64,000 nt of DNA from assembly GCA_021779855.1 (NCBI GenBank), contig JAJXZW010000006.1:40226-104225 (forward strand). The letters are read 5' to 3'. This document shows positions 42,704 through 53,189 of the stretch, piece by piece (the first letter of the stretch is position 1; the number at the start of each line of letters is the position of its first letter). Both the position numbers and the translations under genes were made by a program. The stretch is from Actinomycetes bacterium (GTDB lineage: Bacteria; Actinomycetota; Acidimicrobiia; Acidimicrobiales; RAAP-2). Below the pieces are notes generated by a model. That model was given only the letters and a program-made list of their open reading frames with translations, was not told the DNA's origin and did not search any database.

Positions 42704-43504
42704 TCACGACGGGTGGGGCGCACTGGACCAGACGGATCCGACGACCTCGAGGTAGGGGGTGCCGGTCTCGATGGTCAGATGGGCGCGCAGCAGGCCGACG
42801 AAGGCCCCGTAGCAGTCGCCGGGGGCGGCTCGGTCGACGGCGTCGCAGAACTCGCCGGCGAAGCGGCCGAGGTGGGCGGTGAGGAACTGCTGCTGTGCCG
42901 CTCTCAGCGCCTTGGCGTCCTCCGGGAGTCCCTGGCGCCAGGCCTCGGCCTCTCTCTCACACAGGTAGCAGACGAACTCGGCCTCGGTGGCCACGTGGTC
43001 GGGCAGGTCGTGGTAGTCCTCCGCGATGCCCACGCCCTGTTCGGCGTAGGCGGCTTCGACCGAGTCGGTCGAGGGACCGTGGATCACCGGCCGTCCCGAC
43101 ATGGGGTCGGTGTCGGTCCAGACCGACTCGTAGGGGGGTGCGGGGACGCGTTCCGGGCCGACGAACAGTCGGGCGTGCTCGACCGCCAGGTCCAGCTCGA
43201 CCTCGTGGGGGTCGCGGCCGGTCTGGGTGTCGACGAAGCGCTGCAGCCGCTCCAGCGGCGCCTGGTAGAGCTCCTGGTCGCTGTCGAGCCAGGACACCGC
43301 CCTGTCGAGATCGGCCTGTAGCGTGCCGTCCAGCAGGTCGGCGACCCACCCGCCGTCGGGGCCGTGGAACGCTTCGGCCAGCCGTCGCCAGGCCAGGCTG
43401 CGGCGTTCGGCGGCCTCGCCGAGGAGCTCCCACGCCTGGCGCAGGCCGCTCCCGGCGGTCGCCGTCGGGTCACCCGAGGGTGACGGGGCGGAGGCGGGTG
43501 TCAC
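42704..43504 (-). CDS. TorD/DmsD-like molybdoenzyme maturation chaperone
   Basis: ELDLAVEHARLFVGPERVPAPPYESVWTDTDPMSG; EAEFVCYLCEREAEAW; 4-nt overlap with NrfD gene. Confidence 0.78.
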   Translation of the reverse strand: MTPASAPSPSGDPTATAGSGLRQAWELLGEAAERRSLAWRRLAEAFHGPDGGWVADLLDGTLQADLDRAVSWLDSDQELYQAPLERLQRFVDTQTGRDPHEVELDLAVEHARLFVGPERVPAPPYESVWTDTDPMSGRPVIHGPSTDSVEAAYAEQGVGIAEDYHDLPDHVATEAEFVCYLCEREAEAWRQGLPEDAKALRAAQQQFLTAHLGRFAGEFCDAVDRAAPGDCYGAFVGLLRAHLTIETGTPYLEVVGSVWSSAPHPS

Positions 43505-44982
43505 TTCCACGGTCTGTCCTGGTAGCCGGGACCGCCGTGCGGCGGCCGGTCGGCTTCGAACTCGATGCGGGCCGCCTGGGCCAGGCCGGCCGGCGAGACG
43601 ACGGGTGGGGCGCCCACGCTTCTGGGCGCCTCCGCCGAGCCGGGGTTGAGATCGAAGTTGGGGTTGTCGGCCGCGCCCGGCGAGGGGAGCATCGGCAAGA
43701 AGCGCAGTCCGGCCATGACCAGCAGGCCCCACAGGGCGCAGAAGCCGATCACGATGGACCACTCCACCCACGTGGGGTTGTAGTGGGCTATCTGCACGAA
43801 GGAGGAGTTGGTGGGCAGGAACGGCTGCACCCCCGAGGCGACGCTCCCGCCGGTAGTCAACTGGCTGCCGGTGCCGAGCGAGATGCCCGGCGCGTAGCCC
43901 AGGTTGGGGTAGCGCAGACCTCCGACCATGAGCTGACCCCGCATCAGCATGGTGCTGACGATCACGGCCACCGCCGCGGCGGCGCTCCAGCGCTTGTCGG
44001 CCCTTCCTCTGGGGGTGACGATCAGCGCCAGGCCGAGGAGCAGGGTGCCGATCTCGCACCAGAAGATCCAGCCGTAGGAGCCGACCATCAGTTGTTTGAG
44101 GGCCGACCAGTCGCCGGGAACCCGGCTGGCGCTGATAGTGATGATCTCGACGGCGATGAAGAACACCTCCACCGCGATGGCCGTCGCCAGGAACCCGGTG
44201 AGCCAGCGGTGGGCGGCGTCCCCGATAGACAGGCGGCCCATCCGTTCGAGGACCAGCAGCACCACCACCACCAGACCGATGCCCGACACGATGGCCGAGA
44301 CGACGAACCACGGGGCCATCAGGGTCGAGTTCCAATACGGGTGGGACGGCTGGGTGGCGACGATCCAGGCGGTGATGGAGTGCAGGGCGACCGCCAGGGG
44401 CAGGGCCAGGTAGGCGCCGCCCACGATCAGCTTGTGGTCGCGGCGCAACGTGGCGGGCGTGTTCTTCGTGCCCAGCGCCAGCCAGTGGTGGCGCTCGGCC
44501 AGATCGGAGCGCATGTGCAGCCACAGGTAGACGATGTTGAAGACGGCGTAGACCAAGATGATGGTGACGTCCCATACCATCGGCGAGGTCCAGTGGGCGT
44601 AGTAGAACAGCTCCAGGAACCGGCCCGGCTGGCCCAGATCCGGCAGGATGAGGAGCCCGGCGATGACGATGGTGACCAGGCTGATCAGGATGGCCGTGCG
44701 GGCCAGGTGCTCCACCTTGTGAATCTTGAAGATGGTGGCCACCGAGGCGACGATCATCCCGCCGGCGGAGGCGCCGACGAAGAACATGAACGTCATGATG
44801 TACAGGCCCCAGATCTGCACGTTGCGCATGTCGGTCACGCCGAGGCCGTTGCCGACCTCGTAGGCCCACGCCCACATCCCGTAGCCCAAGATGGCGGCCA
44901 GGATCACCGCCGCGATGGCGCCCCGTGAGGACCGGCGGCTCCGGGCCCGGGATTCGGGGTCGTTCAACGTGGTTGTAGTCAT
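43501..44982 (-). CDS. NrfD/PsrC-type polysulfide-reductase-like membrane subunit
   Basis: Multi-TM: GLYIMTFMFFVGASAGGMIVASVATIFKIHKVEHLARTAILISLVTIVIAGLLILPDLGQPGRFLELFYYAHWTSPMVWDVTIIL. Confidence 0.9.
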   Translation of the reverse strand: MTTTTLNDPESRARSRRSSRGAIAAVILAAILGYGMWAWAYEVGNGLGVTDMRNVQIWGLYIMTFMFFVGASAGGMIVASVATIFKIHKVEHLARTAILISLVTIVIAGLLILPDLGQPGRFLELFYYAHWTSPMVWDVTIILVYAVFNIVYLWLHMRSDLAERHHWLALGTKNTPATLRRDHKLIVGGAYLALPLAVALHSITAWIVATQPSHPYWNSTLMAPWFVVSAIVSGIGLVVVVLLVLERMGRLSIGDAAHRWLTGFLATAIAVEVFFIAVEIITISASRVPGDWSALKQLMVGSYGWIFWCEIGTLLLGLALIVTPRGRADKRWSAAAAVAVIVSTMLMRGQLMVGGLRYPNLGYAPGISLGTGSQLTTGGSVASGVQPFLPTNSSFVQIAHYNPTWVEWSIVIGFCALWGLLVMAGLRFLPMLPSPGAADNPNFDLNPGSAEAPRSVGAPPVVSPAGLAQAARIEFEADRPPHGGPGYQDRPWK

Positions 44983-45031
44983 GGCATCATCTCCTCGTCC
45001 TCGTCCTGCTCTGCTCGTGCGGCGCCGGCAC

Positions 45032-45880
45032 TCACGACGTCACCGTCGTTCCCGACAGGTAGCGGCGCTCCGGGTTCACGAACAGCGGGGCCAGCGGCGT
45101 CCGCGCCCCGCCCGCGCCGTTGGTCCGGGGCGGTATGTAGTACACCTTCGGCTCGGTGCCCAGATCGGGCCGGACCTGGGTGACCGGCTCGTGGGCGATC
45201 AGTTGGGACACCTCGCTCCGGGGATCGTTGAGGTCCCCGAAGACGCGGGCCCGGGCCGGGCACACCTCGATGCAGAACGGCTGCATGCCGTTGTCGACCC
45301 GCTGGTAGCAGAAGTCGCACTTCTCCACCACGCCCCTGGGCCGGGGCGGCTTAGCCGGCGAGCCGACGTGGTAGTCGGCGGTGTTGGCCGGCACCTGGTC
45401 GGGCGTCGACCAGTTGAACACCCGCATGTTGTAAGGGCAGGCGATCATGCAGTAGCGGCATCCGATGCAGCGGCCCCAGTCGACCATGACGATGCCGTCT
45501 TCGCGTTTGTAGGTGGCCTGCACCGGGCACACGTTGGTACAGGGCGGGTTCTCGCAGTGGAAGCAGTTCACCGGCATGAACGCCAACGACAGGTTGGGGT
45601 ACTCGCCGACGGGCTCGTCGATGCCGTCGGTGGCCTGCGGGTTGAGCGCGCCCGCCGCGGCCACGTCCATACCGGTCGGGTCTTCCGCCACGGTCAGGAT
45701 GCGGTTCCACCATATTCCCAGTGGCTCGTTGTTGTTGGACTTGCAGGCGATGGCGCAGGTCCAGCAGCCGATGCAACGGTCCTGGTCGATCACCATCCCC
45801 CAGCGGGCCTTGGGGTTGGCGGCCTGGTCGTGGCGGCCGAAGGGATCAGCCGGGTAGTTAGCGGTCACAGTCTTCATCAC
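45032..45880 (-). CDS. 4Fe-4S dicluster electron-transfer subunit (DmsB/PsrB-like)
   Basis: RWGMVIDQDRCIGCWTCAIACKSNN; CENPPCTNVCPVQATY; CIGCRYCMIACPYNMR. Confidence 0.93.
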   Translation of the reverse strand: MMKTVTANYPADPFGRHDQAANPKARWGMVIDQDRCIGCWTCAIACKSNNNEPLGIWWNRILTVAEDPTGMDVAAAGALNPQATDGIDEPVGEYPNLSLAFMPVNCFHCENPPCTNVCPVQATYKREDGIVMVDWGRCIGCRYCMIACPYNMRVFNWSTPDQVPANTADYHVGSPAKPPRPRGVVEKCDFCYQRVDNGMQPFCIEVCPARARVFGDLNDPRSEVSQLIAHEPVTQVRPDLGTEPKVYYIPPRTNGAGGARTPLAPLFVNPERRYLSGTTVTS

Positions 45881-45887
45881 GCACCTC

Positions 45888-48467
45888 TCACACGTCGACC
45901 TTGCGGACCTCGACCAGGTTGTCGAAGAACGACCCGTTCGAGGTCAGCTTGTTGATCCAGTTGTTGGTGACGTCGGAGTAGCCCGAGTCGTCCTTGGTCT
46001 GGAAGCGCTGCCAGCCCTTGGGCAGATTGACCATCCCCGGGCGCATCTTGCCCGACACCCGCGCCACCGCCGTCGTCTTGCCGTGGTCGTTGAAGACCTC
46101 CACGTAGTCGCCCTGCTGTATCCCCCGGGCCCTGGCGTCGGCGGCGCTGATGTCGACGTACGGCTGGGGGTTGACCTCCCGCAGCCAGGGCTGGTCGAAG
46201 TAGGTGGTGTGTACCCGCCAGCGGGAGTGCTCCTGCATGTAGACCAGCGGATACTGGCTGTGCTTCGGGTTGTCCGGCCACGCCTCGATCGGCGCCTGCC
46301 AGTACGGCAGCGGATCGACCCCGGCGGAGACGGGGATCCATCCCTCAGGCGGGTAGTTGACGACCACTCTCTCTGAGTACGGCTCCAGGCGCCCGGTGGG
46401 CGTCGAGAACACCGGGTTGGGCCCCGGCGAGGCCACGAGGTCCGGTGGGAAGGCGGGTGCCACACCCTTCTGCAGATAGGTCGAGATGAACGTGTCCCCT
46501 GCCGACCCACCGATCAGTTTCTTGCCGATCGCCCGTACGAGCGTGTCGGCCATCTGGACCGGCGTCTTGGTGTAGTACTGGCCGAAGCCCAGCTTGGAGG
46601 CGACCATCTTGTAGATGTCGTAGTCGCCCTTGGCCTCGAACTGGGGCTGCACCGCCTGCTCCAGCTTCATGAAGTAGGGGTGCGAGCCGCCGCCGACCAC
46701 GTCGTCAGTCTCGAGCCAGTGCGCGGCGGGGAGCACGTAGTCGGCGTAGCGGACCGAGTCGGTGGGGAGCGAGTCCGACACCACCACCAGCTCCAGTTTC
46801 GACTCGTCGGTCAGGAGCTTCAAGAAGCGCTTGGACTGCTGCACGTTGGAGACGACGTTGATGTGGTTGAACCAGACGCCCTTGATGGTCCAGGGGACCG
46901 CGACGGGGTCCTTGGTGACTCCCTTGGACGGATCCTTGCCATCGAGCGGCGCCAGGATGTGCGTCGTGCCGGTGTCGATCGCTTCGAAGGCCTGCCACAG
47001 CGGCAGCGGCGCGGCGTAGGTGCCGCTCGGGGCGAAGAGCGTCGCCCCGCTGTAGTACACCAAGAACAAGGCGGCGGCACCGGTGCCCAGCGATGCCCCG
47101 GACTGGCCGAAGTTGTGGGTCAGGGCCGCCATCGTGGCCAGGTTTCGACCGTTCAGGAACCCGTTGTCCCACCGGTCGATGCCCATGCTCGGGTAGAGGA
47201 AGGACTTCTTGGTTCCGGCGTAGGTGCGGGCCAGCCATCGGACGTCAGCGGGGTCGACCTCGGTGAACTGCCGGGTGTACTCGGGGGTCCAGGTGGACAC
47301 CCGATCCGCCAGCAGCTGGAAGGCCGGCCGGACCGTCACTCCGCCAGAGTTGTAGGTTCCGGTCAGCACCGGTGAGGTCACGTGGTCGGCCGGCTGGGCG
47401 CTCTTGGTCGCCGGGTCCCATACCAGTATGTTGTTGGCGGCGTCTCGCAGGAACATGCCGTCGTCTTCTCGCACCAGGAACGGCAGGGTCGTGGACTTGA
47501 CGACGAAGTCCTTGTCGTAGAGCTCTTCGCCTATGAGCACGTTGAGCACGGACAGACCAAACGCCGGGTCCGACCCGGGTCGCAGAGGTATCCACTTGGT
47601 GGCCTTGGACGCCGCAGTCGAGAAGTTGGGGTCGATCACCACCAGCTGGGCCCCCCGATCCAGGGCGTCGGCCACGAAGTGCCAGCCCTGCACCCCGGAC
47701 TCGGTCATGTTGTTGCCCCACATGATCACCAAGTCGGCGTTGGAGATGTCCAGCGTGTCGTTGCCGGTTGCGAATCCGGAGAAGCCCACCTGGCCCTCGC
47801 CCAAGGTGACGGCCTGGTCCACCGCGAGCTGCAGGCTGGTCGCCTCCAGGATGTTGCCGAACGCGGTGGGCGCATAGCCGAAGGCGCCCTGTACCGCCCC
47901 GTAGTTGCCTGAGCCGGCGCACACCGCAAAGCCCTTCTTGCCGTACTTGGACTGAATCGCCTGTATCTTGTCGGCGATCTCGCTGGTCGCCTGGTCCCAA
48001 CTGATCCGTTGCCACTTCCCGGACCCCCGGGCCCCCACCCGCTTCATCGGGTACTTCAGGCGGGCCGGGTTGTACACCCACTGGGCGTGCGACAGCCCCC
48101 GCAGGCATATCCGGTTGTAACGAGTATTGGGCAGCGGGTTCATCGCCGTCTTGATCAGCCGACCGTTGAGCACATGGGACTCCAGATGGCAGGTCTGGCT
48201 GCAGTTGGGCGAGCAGACTGCGTTGTAGACCTGCTCGGTGACCGCCACCGTGCCCGACGACACCGGTGACGCCGCGCTCAGAGCCCGGACCACCCTGCCG
48301 GAAGCCGACGCCGGGGCCATCCGGCTGGCCAGCGCCGCTCCCGCTCCGGCCGCCGCGACCCCGCCCAGGAAGGTGCGGCGCCGGATCTTCGAGCCGAGGA
48401 ACCGCACCGGCTCCTGATCGGCCGTGGCAGGCTCATCCACACCAGCGGCTACGTCGATCTCAGTCAT
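45888..48467 (-). CDS. Molybdopterin-dependent oxidoreductase catalytic subunit (DMSO reductase family), Tat-type N-terminus
   Basis: SKIRRRTFLGGVAAAGAGAALASRMAPASA Tat-like signal; CSPNCSQTCHLESHVLNGRLIKT FeS motif; RICLRGLSHAQWVYNPARLKYPMKRVG. Confidence 0.92.
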   Translation of the reverse strand: MTEIDVAAGVDEPATADQEPVRFLGSKIRRRTFLGGVAAAGAGAALASRMAPASASGRVVRALSAASPVSSGTVAVTEQVYNAVCSPNCSQTCHLESHVLNGRLIKTAMNPLPNTRYNRICLRGLSHAQWVYNPARLKYPMKRVGARGSGKWQRISWDQATSEIADKIQAIQSKYGKKGFAVCAGSGNYGAVQGAFGYAPTAFGNILEATSLQLAVDQAVTLGEGQVGFSGFATGNDTLDISNADLVIMWGNNMTESGVQGWHFVADALDRGAQLVVIDPNFSTAASKATKWIPLRPGSDPAFGLSVLNVLIGEELYDKDFVVKSTTLPFLVREDDGMFLRDAANNILVWDPATKSAQPADHVTSPVLTGTYNSGGVTVRPAFQLLADRVSTWTPEYTRQFTEVDPADVRWLARTYAGTKKSFLYPSMGIDRWDNGFLNGRNLATMAALTHNFGQSGASLGTGAAALFLVYYSGATLFAPSGTYAAPLPLWQAFEAIDTGTTHILAPLDGKDPSKGVTKDPVAVPWTIKGVWFNHINVVSNVQQSKRFLKLLTDESKLELVVVSDSLPTDSVRYADYVLPAAHWLETDDVVGGGSHPYFMKLEQAVQPQFEAKGDYDIYKMVASKLGFGQYYTKTPVQMADTLVRAIGKKLIGGSAGDTFISTYLQKGVAPAFPPDLVASPGPNPVFSTPTGRLEPYSERVVVNYPPEGWIPVSAGVDPLPYWQAPIEAWPDNPKHSQYPLVYMQEHSRWRVHTTYFDQPWLREVNPQPYVDISAADARARGIQQGDYVEVFNDHGKTTAVARVSGKMRPGMVNLPKGWQRFQTKDDSGYSDVTNNWINKLTSNGSFFDNLVEVRKVDV

Positions 48468-49741
48468 CGATGACCTCCTTCACAACCCAACGTCGCTTCT
48501 TCTGCACTGCGGGCACCGCCGCCGGAGTCGGCGGCGGCCAACGGGAACCCGCCGGCTCGCTCGCCGTGCACGGTGAACGGCAGGCGCTTGCGGAACGCCG
48601 CCCGGCAGTGGCGTTCGACCTCCACCGCCAAACTCGCCAGGGCCGCCGCCGCCGGATCGTCGGGAGCGTCCAGCACGACCGGCCGGCCGTGGTCACCGCA
48701 GTCGCGGGCCTTGGCCGAGAGCGGGACCCGCCCCAGCAGGGGCACCCCCAGCCGTCCGGCCAGCTCCACGCCGCCGTCGCGGCCAAAGACGTCATCGACG
48801 TGGCCGCAGTGCGAACAGACCAGCCCGGACATGTTCTCCACCACCCCGGCCAGGTTCAGCTCGGCCCGCCGGGCCAACACGCCCGCCCGCTCCGCCACCC
48901 GGCTGGCCGCCTCCTGGGGGGTGGTCACCACGACCACGTTCGCCCCGGGCACCAGGGACGCCACCGACATCGCCGCGTCGCCGGTCCCCGGCGGCATATC
49001 CACGACCAGGTAGTCCAGATCTCCCCAGAACACGCCCGACACGAACTGTTCGATCGCCTCGTGCAGCATCGGGCCCCGCCAGATCACCGGCGACGCCTCG
49101 TCAGCCAAGAAGCCGATCGACACGGCCCGCAGGCCCCACCGGCGTTCGGGCAGCAGGAACTCACCGATGCCCATCGGGTCGCCGCTCGCGCCCAGCATGC
49201 GGGGCACCGAATAGCCCCACACGTCGGCGTCCAGCAGGCCGACCCGACGACCGGCCGTCGCCAGGGCGCACGCCAGGTTCACCGCCACCGTCGACTTGCC
49301 CACCCCGCCCTTGCCCGACGAGACCAGCACCACCTTCGTCGACCCGTCCGAGAAGAACGGTGGGTCCTTCGGCTGGCGGGCAGCCAGGACCGCCGCGGCG
49401 TGGCGCTCGCCCTCGTCGCTCATGGCTTCAAGGCGCACCTCCACCCGCTCCACTCCGTCCAGCTCTCCCAGCGCGGCCCCCACCGCATCACTGATCTCGT
49501 CGCCGGAACGGACCTGGGCCGGGGCCAGGGCCAGCCTCACCGACACCACCCCGGGCCCGGCCTCCACAACGTCACGCACCATGCCGAGCTGACCCAAGCC
49601 CAGCCCGGTCTCGGGATCCTCAACGGCCTCCACCACCGCGAGGGGGCCCAAGCGATCCGCCCCGTCGACTCCAGTCACCAGCAAACGCGTCACCAGATCC
49701 TCCGCGTCCTTCGCACCGACGATTATCGGTATCAAGGGCAC
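48464..49741 (-). CDS. Mrp/NBP35-family P-loop ATPase (start approximate)
   Basis: VVLVSSGKGGVGKSTVAVNLACALA; DYLVVDMPPGTGDAAMSVASL; ENMSGLVCSHCGHVDDVFG. Confidence 0.9.
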   Translation of the reverse strand: MPLIPIIVGAKDAEDLVTRLLVTGVDGADRLGPLAVVEAVEDPETGLGLGQLGMVRDVVEAGPGVVSVRLALAPAQVRSGDEISDAVGAALGELDGVERVEVRLEAMSDEGERHAAAVLAARQPKDPPFFSDGSTKVVLVSSGKGGVGKSTVAVNLACALATAGRRVGLLDADVWGYSVPRMLGASGDPMGIGEFLLPERRWGLRAVSIGFLADEASPVIWRGPMLHEAIEQFVSGVFWGDLDYLVVDMPPGTGDAAMSVASLVPGANVVVVTTPQEAASRVAERAGVLARRAELNLAGVVENMSGLVCSHCGHVDDVFGRDGGVELAGRLGVPLLGRVPLSAKARDCGDHGRPVVLDAPDDPAAAALASLAVEVERHCRAAFRKRLPFTVHGERAGGFPLAAADSGGGARSAEEATLGCEGGHR

Positions 49742-49982
49742 AGTGCCCGACAGGTCCGAAAGTCCCAACTTGACGGACGGCTCCCTCGAGGGGTGAGCGC
49801 CATACCGGTGACTCAGCGGCGGTGTGCCGAGCCGCTCGGAGCCATGGTGGGTGGTCCGCGCCGGTGCGCGATCGGAGCCAGTTGGCGTTTCGCCCGATGG
49901 TGAAGAGCGCGTCACTGAGGGACGTGGCCCGCCCGGCGACGGGGCACGAAGGAGGTCGAACGAGTGACACGGGTCCCGAGGA

Positions 49983-50265
49983 CTCTGCCCGACGGGCTCG
50001 TCCGACCGATCACGCGGGCCGGGGCCGAGAGATGCGCGAGCACCGGGGCTTCTCGGTCGCCACCGCCATCTCGATCTACGTCGGTGACCCGCACGGTCCC
50101 TACCGGCGCGGGTCCAACGAGGACACCAACGGGCTCCGACGCCGCTACCCGCCGGCGCGAGCGGGCCTCCCCACACGGCGCGACGGACCCGCGCCGCATC
50201 CCGCGCAGCCCCTGCGGACGCGATCGCGAGACGCTCGGGTGCACGAGACCACCAGTGACCTCCGC
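49983..50265 (+). pseudogene. Decayed IS30-family transposase C-terminal remnant
   Basis: LPDGLVRPITRAGAE + MREHRGFSVATAISIYVGDPHGPYRRGSNEDTNGLRRRY aligns with LPRELLRSLTWDRGKE...[21 protein letters not shown] of the intact IS30; the continuation GRDRETLGCTRP is in another frame. Confidence 0.78.
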
Positions 50266-50473
50266 CGGGCTCGTTACACCGACCCGTTGGGCCCGCCCAC
50301 GGTCCGCGAGTGGTCGAGGTCACCACCAGCGTCAGAACCCCGAGGCCGCTCGGCCGAGAGACGGGCGGCCTCGTGGGCCATTCGGCTCTCCTGAAGGGCC
50401 TTTCGCCCCTACCCTCGGGACCATCAACGGGTCGAGCCTGGACGAGGAGCTCTGTTAGGGGGTGCGCAAGTCG

Positions 50474-51319
50474 ATGGCTGCTGAAACGGCAACGGCGGAA
50501 GTTGTGGTGGGAGTGGACGGCTCGGATAACAGCCGACGGGCCCTTCGGTGGGGGCTGGCCGAGGCAGCCCGCCGGGGCTGCCCGCTGCGCGCGGTGTACG
50601 CCTGGTACATCCCGGCGGTCGCCTACGGCGACCCGGCGCTGCCGGTGGGCGACGGGCCGGACTTCGAACGCGAGGGCCACGAGATCCTCGAGAAGGTGCT
50701 GGCCGCCGTCGACGAGGTCCCGGTGGGCGTCGAGGTGCGCTCGGTGGTGACGGAGGGGCCACCCGCGGTGGTGCTGCGGGACCTGGCCGACCGCGACGAG
50801 GTCGCCCTGGTGGTGGTGGGGTCTCGCGGCCGGGGTGGGGTGGCCGGGTTGCTGCTCGGTTCGGTCAGCCAGTCCCTGGCGAGTCGCCCGCCCAAGCCGG
50901 TGGTGATCGTCCCCGGCCGTGACGGCGCCACGGCCGACGGGCCGATCGTGGTGGGCGTGGACGGCTCGCCCGGCGCCGACGCCGCCCTCGACTGGGCGGC
51001 CGGCGAGGCGGCGCTGGGCGGAGCCCGACTGGAGGTGGTCACGGCCCGCGCCGGCGGGGCCGAGCCGGCCCAGGACGCGCAGAGGATCCAGGACGCGGCG
51101 GCCGCTCGCCTCCCTGGTGGGCTGGCCGGCGTGGACCACGTGGTGGTCGAGGGCCGCCCGGTGGAGGCCCTGCTGGGTCGAGCCGAGCACGCCCGGCTGG
51201 TGGTGGTGGGCTGCCGGGGGGTGGGCGCCGTCCACGAGATGTTGCTGGGCTCGACCAGCCACGCCCTGGCCCACCTGAGTCCCGCACCGGTCGCCATCAT
51301 CCCCACCCCCGCGGCGTGA
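50474..51319 (+). CDS. Universal stress protein (tandem UspA domains)
   Basis: VVVGVDGSDNSRRALRWGLAEAARRGCPLRAVYAW...; second domain PIVVGVDGSPGADAALDWAAGEAALGGA. Confidence 0.92.
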   Translation: MAAETATAEVVVGVDGSDNSRRALRWGLAEAARRGCPLRAVYAWYIPAVAYGDPALPVGDGPDFEREGHEILEKVLAAVDEVPVGVEVRSVVTEGPPAVVLRDLADRDEVALVVVGSRGRGGVAGLLLGSVSQSLASRPPKPVVIVPGRDGATADGPIVVGVDGSPGADAALDWAAGEAALGGARLEVVTARAGGAEPAQDAQRIQDAAAARLPGGLAGVDHVVVEGRPVEALLGRAEHARLVVVGCRGVGAVHEMLLGSTSHALAHLSPAPVAIIPTPAA

Positions 51320-53079
51320 CCACGGGCAGCGGATCGTCGCCGCCGGCGACGGTGCGGCCCGGCTACAAGTGGGTGGCCCTGTCGAACACCACGCTGGGCG
51401 TACTGATGGCCAGCGTGAACGCCACGTCCCTGATCATCTCGCTGCCGGTGATCTTCCGGGGCCTGCACGTCAACCCGCTGGCCGCGTCGAGCTTCGACTA
51501 CCTGCTGTGGATGCTCATGGGCTACATGCTGGTCACCGCCGCCCTGGTCGTCACCCTGGGCCGCATCGGCGACATGTACGGCCGGGTCCGCATGTACAAC
51601 CTCGGTTTCGTCGTGTTCACCCTCGGTTCGATCGGGGCGGCCGCCACCTGGAGCCACGGCGGGGCCGGGGCGGTGGAACTGATCGTCATGCGCATGGTCC
51701 AGGCGGTCGGCGGGGCCATGCTCATGGCCAACTCGGCGGCCATCTTGACCGACGCCTTCCCCGAGGACCAGCGCGGCACCGCCCTGGGAATAAACCAGAT
51801 CGCCAGCATGGCCGGAACGTTCTTGGGCATCATCGTCGGCGGGCTGATCAGCCAGGCCGGATGGCGATGGGTGTTCCTCTTCAACGTCCCCATCGGCGTC
51901 GCCGGAACCATCTGGTCGTATTGGAAGCTCGAGGAGCTCGGGGTGAGGGTCCGGGCCCGCGTCGACTGGGCCGGCAACCTGACTTTCGCGGCGGGTCTGA
52001 CCATGCTCCTGGTCGGCATCACCTACGGCATCCGCGGCTACGGCGGGCATCTGATGGGCTGGACCGACCCGTTCGTCATCGAGATGCTCGCCGGCGGGGT
52101 CGCCGCCCTGGTCCTGTTCGTGGTGGTGGAGCGACGGTCCCCGCAGCCCATGTTCAACCTGGACCTGTTCCGCATCCGGGCCTTCACCGCCGGCAACCTG
52201 GCCGGACTGTTGTCGTCGATCGGCCGCGGCGGGCTGCAGTTCATGTTGATCATGTGGCTGCAAGGCATCTGGCTCCCGCTGCACGGCTACTCCTTCACCG
52301 ACACCCCCCTGTGGGCCGGTATCTACATGCTGCCCACCACCGTCGGTTTCTTGGCCGCCGGCCCCCTCTCCGGGCATCTGTCCGACCGCTACGGGGCTCG
52401 CCCCTTCGCCACCGCCGGCATGGTGCTGGCCGCCATCTCCTTCGGGCTGTTAATGGCCCTCCCGGTCGACTTCTCCTACCCCCTGTTCGCCCTGGTGCTG
52501 TTCGTGAACGGCGTCGCCTTCGGCCTGTTCGCCTCCCCCAACACCGCCGGCATCATGAACTCCCTGCCCGAACGCCACCGCGGCGTCGGCTCGGGCATGC
52601 GGGCCACCTTCCAGAACACCGGCATGCCCATCTCCATCGGCATCTTCTTCTCCTTGATGATCATCGGCCTGTCCGCTCATGTCCCCGCCGCCCTCTACCA
52701 CGGGCTCATCACCAACGGCGTCGCCCCCACCCAAGCATCCCGGCTGTCGCACCTGCCCGCCGTCGGCTTCCTCTTCGCCGCCTTCTTGGGCTCCAACCCG
52801 CTCCAGACCCTGCTCGGCCCCGGAACCCTCAACAGCCTGTCCGCCCACAACTCCGCCACCCTGATCTCCAAGCAGTTCTTCCCCCACCTCATCGCCGGCC
52901 CCTTCCACAGCGGACTCATCGTCGTGCTCAGCTTCGCCGTCATCATGTGCCTCATCGCCGCCGGCGCCTCCTGGATGCGCGGCGGCCACTACATCTACCG
53001 AGAACCCCAAGACGAAGGCACCGGCCAGCAGTCACCGCCCCCCGACGGCCCCACACCGCAGCGCGTCACGACCGGCTGA
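51316..53079 (+). CDS. MFS transporter (14-TM DHA2-like)
   Basis: YKWVALSNTTLGVLMASVNATSLIISLPVIFRGL; TLGRIGDMYGRVRMYNLGF. Confidence 0.9.
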   Translation: MTTGSGSSPPATVRPGYKWVALSNTTLGVLMASVNATSLIISLPVIFRGLHVNPLAASSFDYLLWMLMGYMLVTAALVVTLGRIGDMYGRVRMYNLGFVVFTLGSIGAAATWSHGGAGAVELIVMRMVQAVGGAMLMANSAAILTDAFPEDQRGTALGINQIASMAGTFLGIIVGGLISQAGWRWVFLFNVPIGVAGTIWSYWKLEELGVRVRARVDWAGNLTFAAGLTMLLVGITYGIRGYGGHLMGWTDPFVIEMLAGGVAALVLFVVVERRSPQPMFNLDLFRIRAFTAGNLAGLLSSIGRGGLQFMLIMWLQGIWLPLHGYSFTDTPLWAGIYMLPTTVGFLAAGPLSGHLSDRYGARPFATAGMVLAAISFGLLMALPVDFSYPLFALVLFVNGVAFGLFASPNTAGIMNSLPERHRGVGSGMRATFQNTGMPISIGIFFSLMIIGLSAHVPAALYHGLITNGVAPTQASRLSHLPAVGFLFAAFLGSNPLQTLLGPGTLNSLSAHNSATLISKQFFPHLIAGPFHSGLIVVLSFAVIMCLIAAGASWMRGGHYIYREPQDEGTGQQSPPPDGPTPQRVTTG

Positions 53080-53189
53080 AGCCGGACGGGAGGGTTGGCG
53101 AGCGGATCCTCCGAGAGGATCGACTCACGCCACGACAGTCCGGGGCGGCCCCGACCTCAGTTGACGTCACGGCCTTCCCCGGCCAGTCA

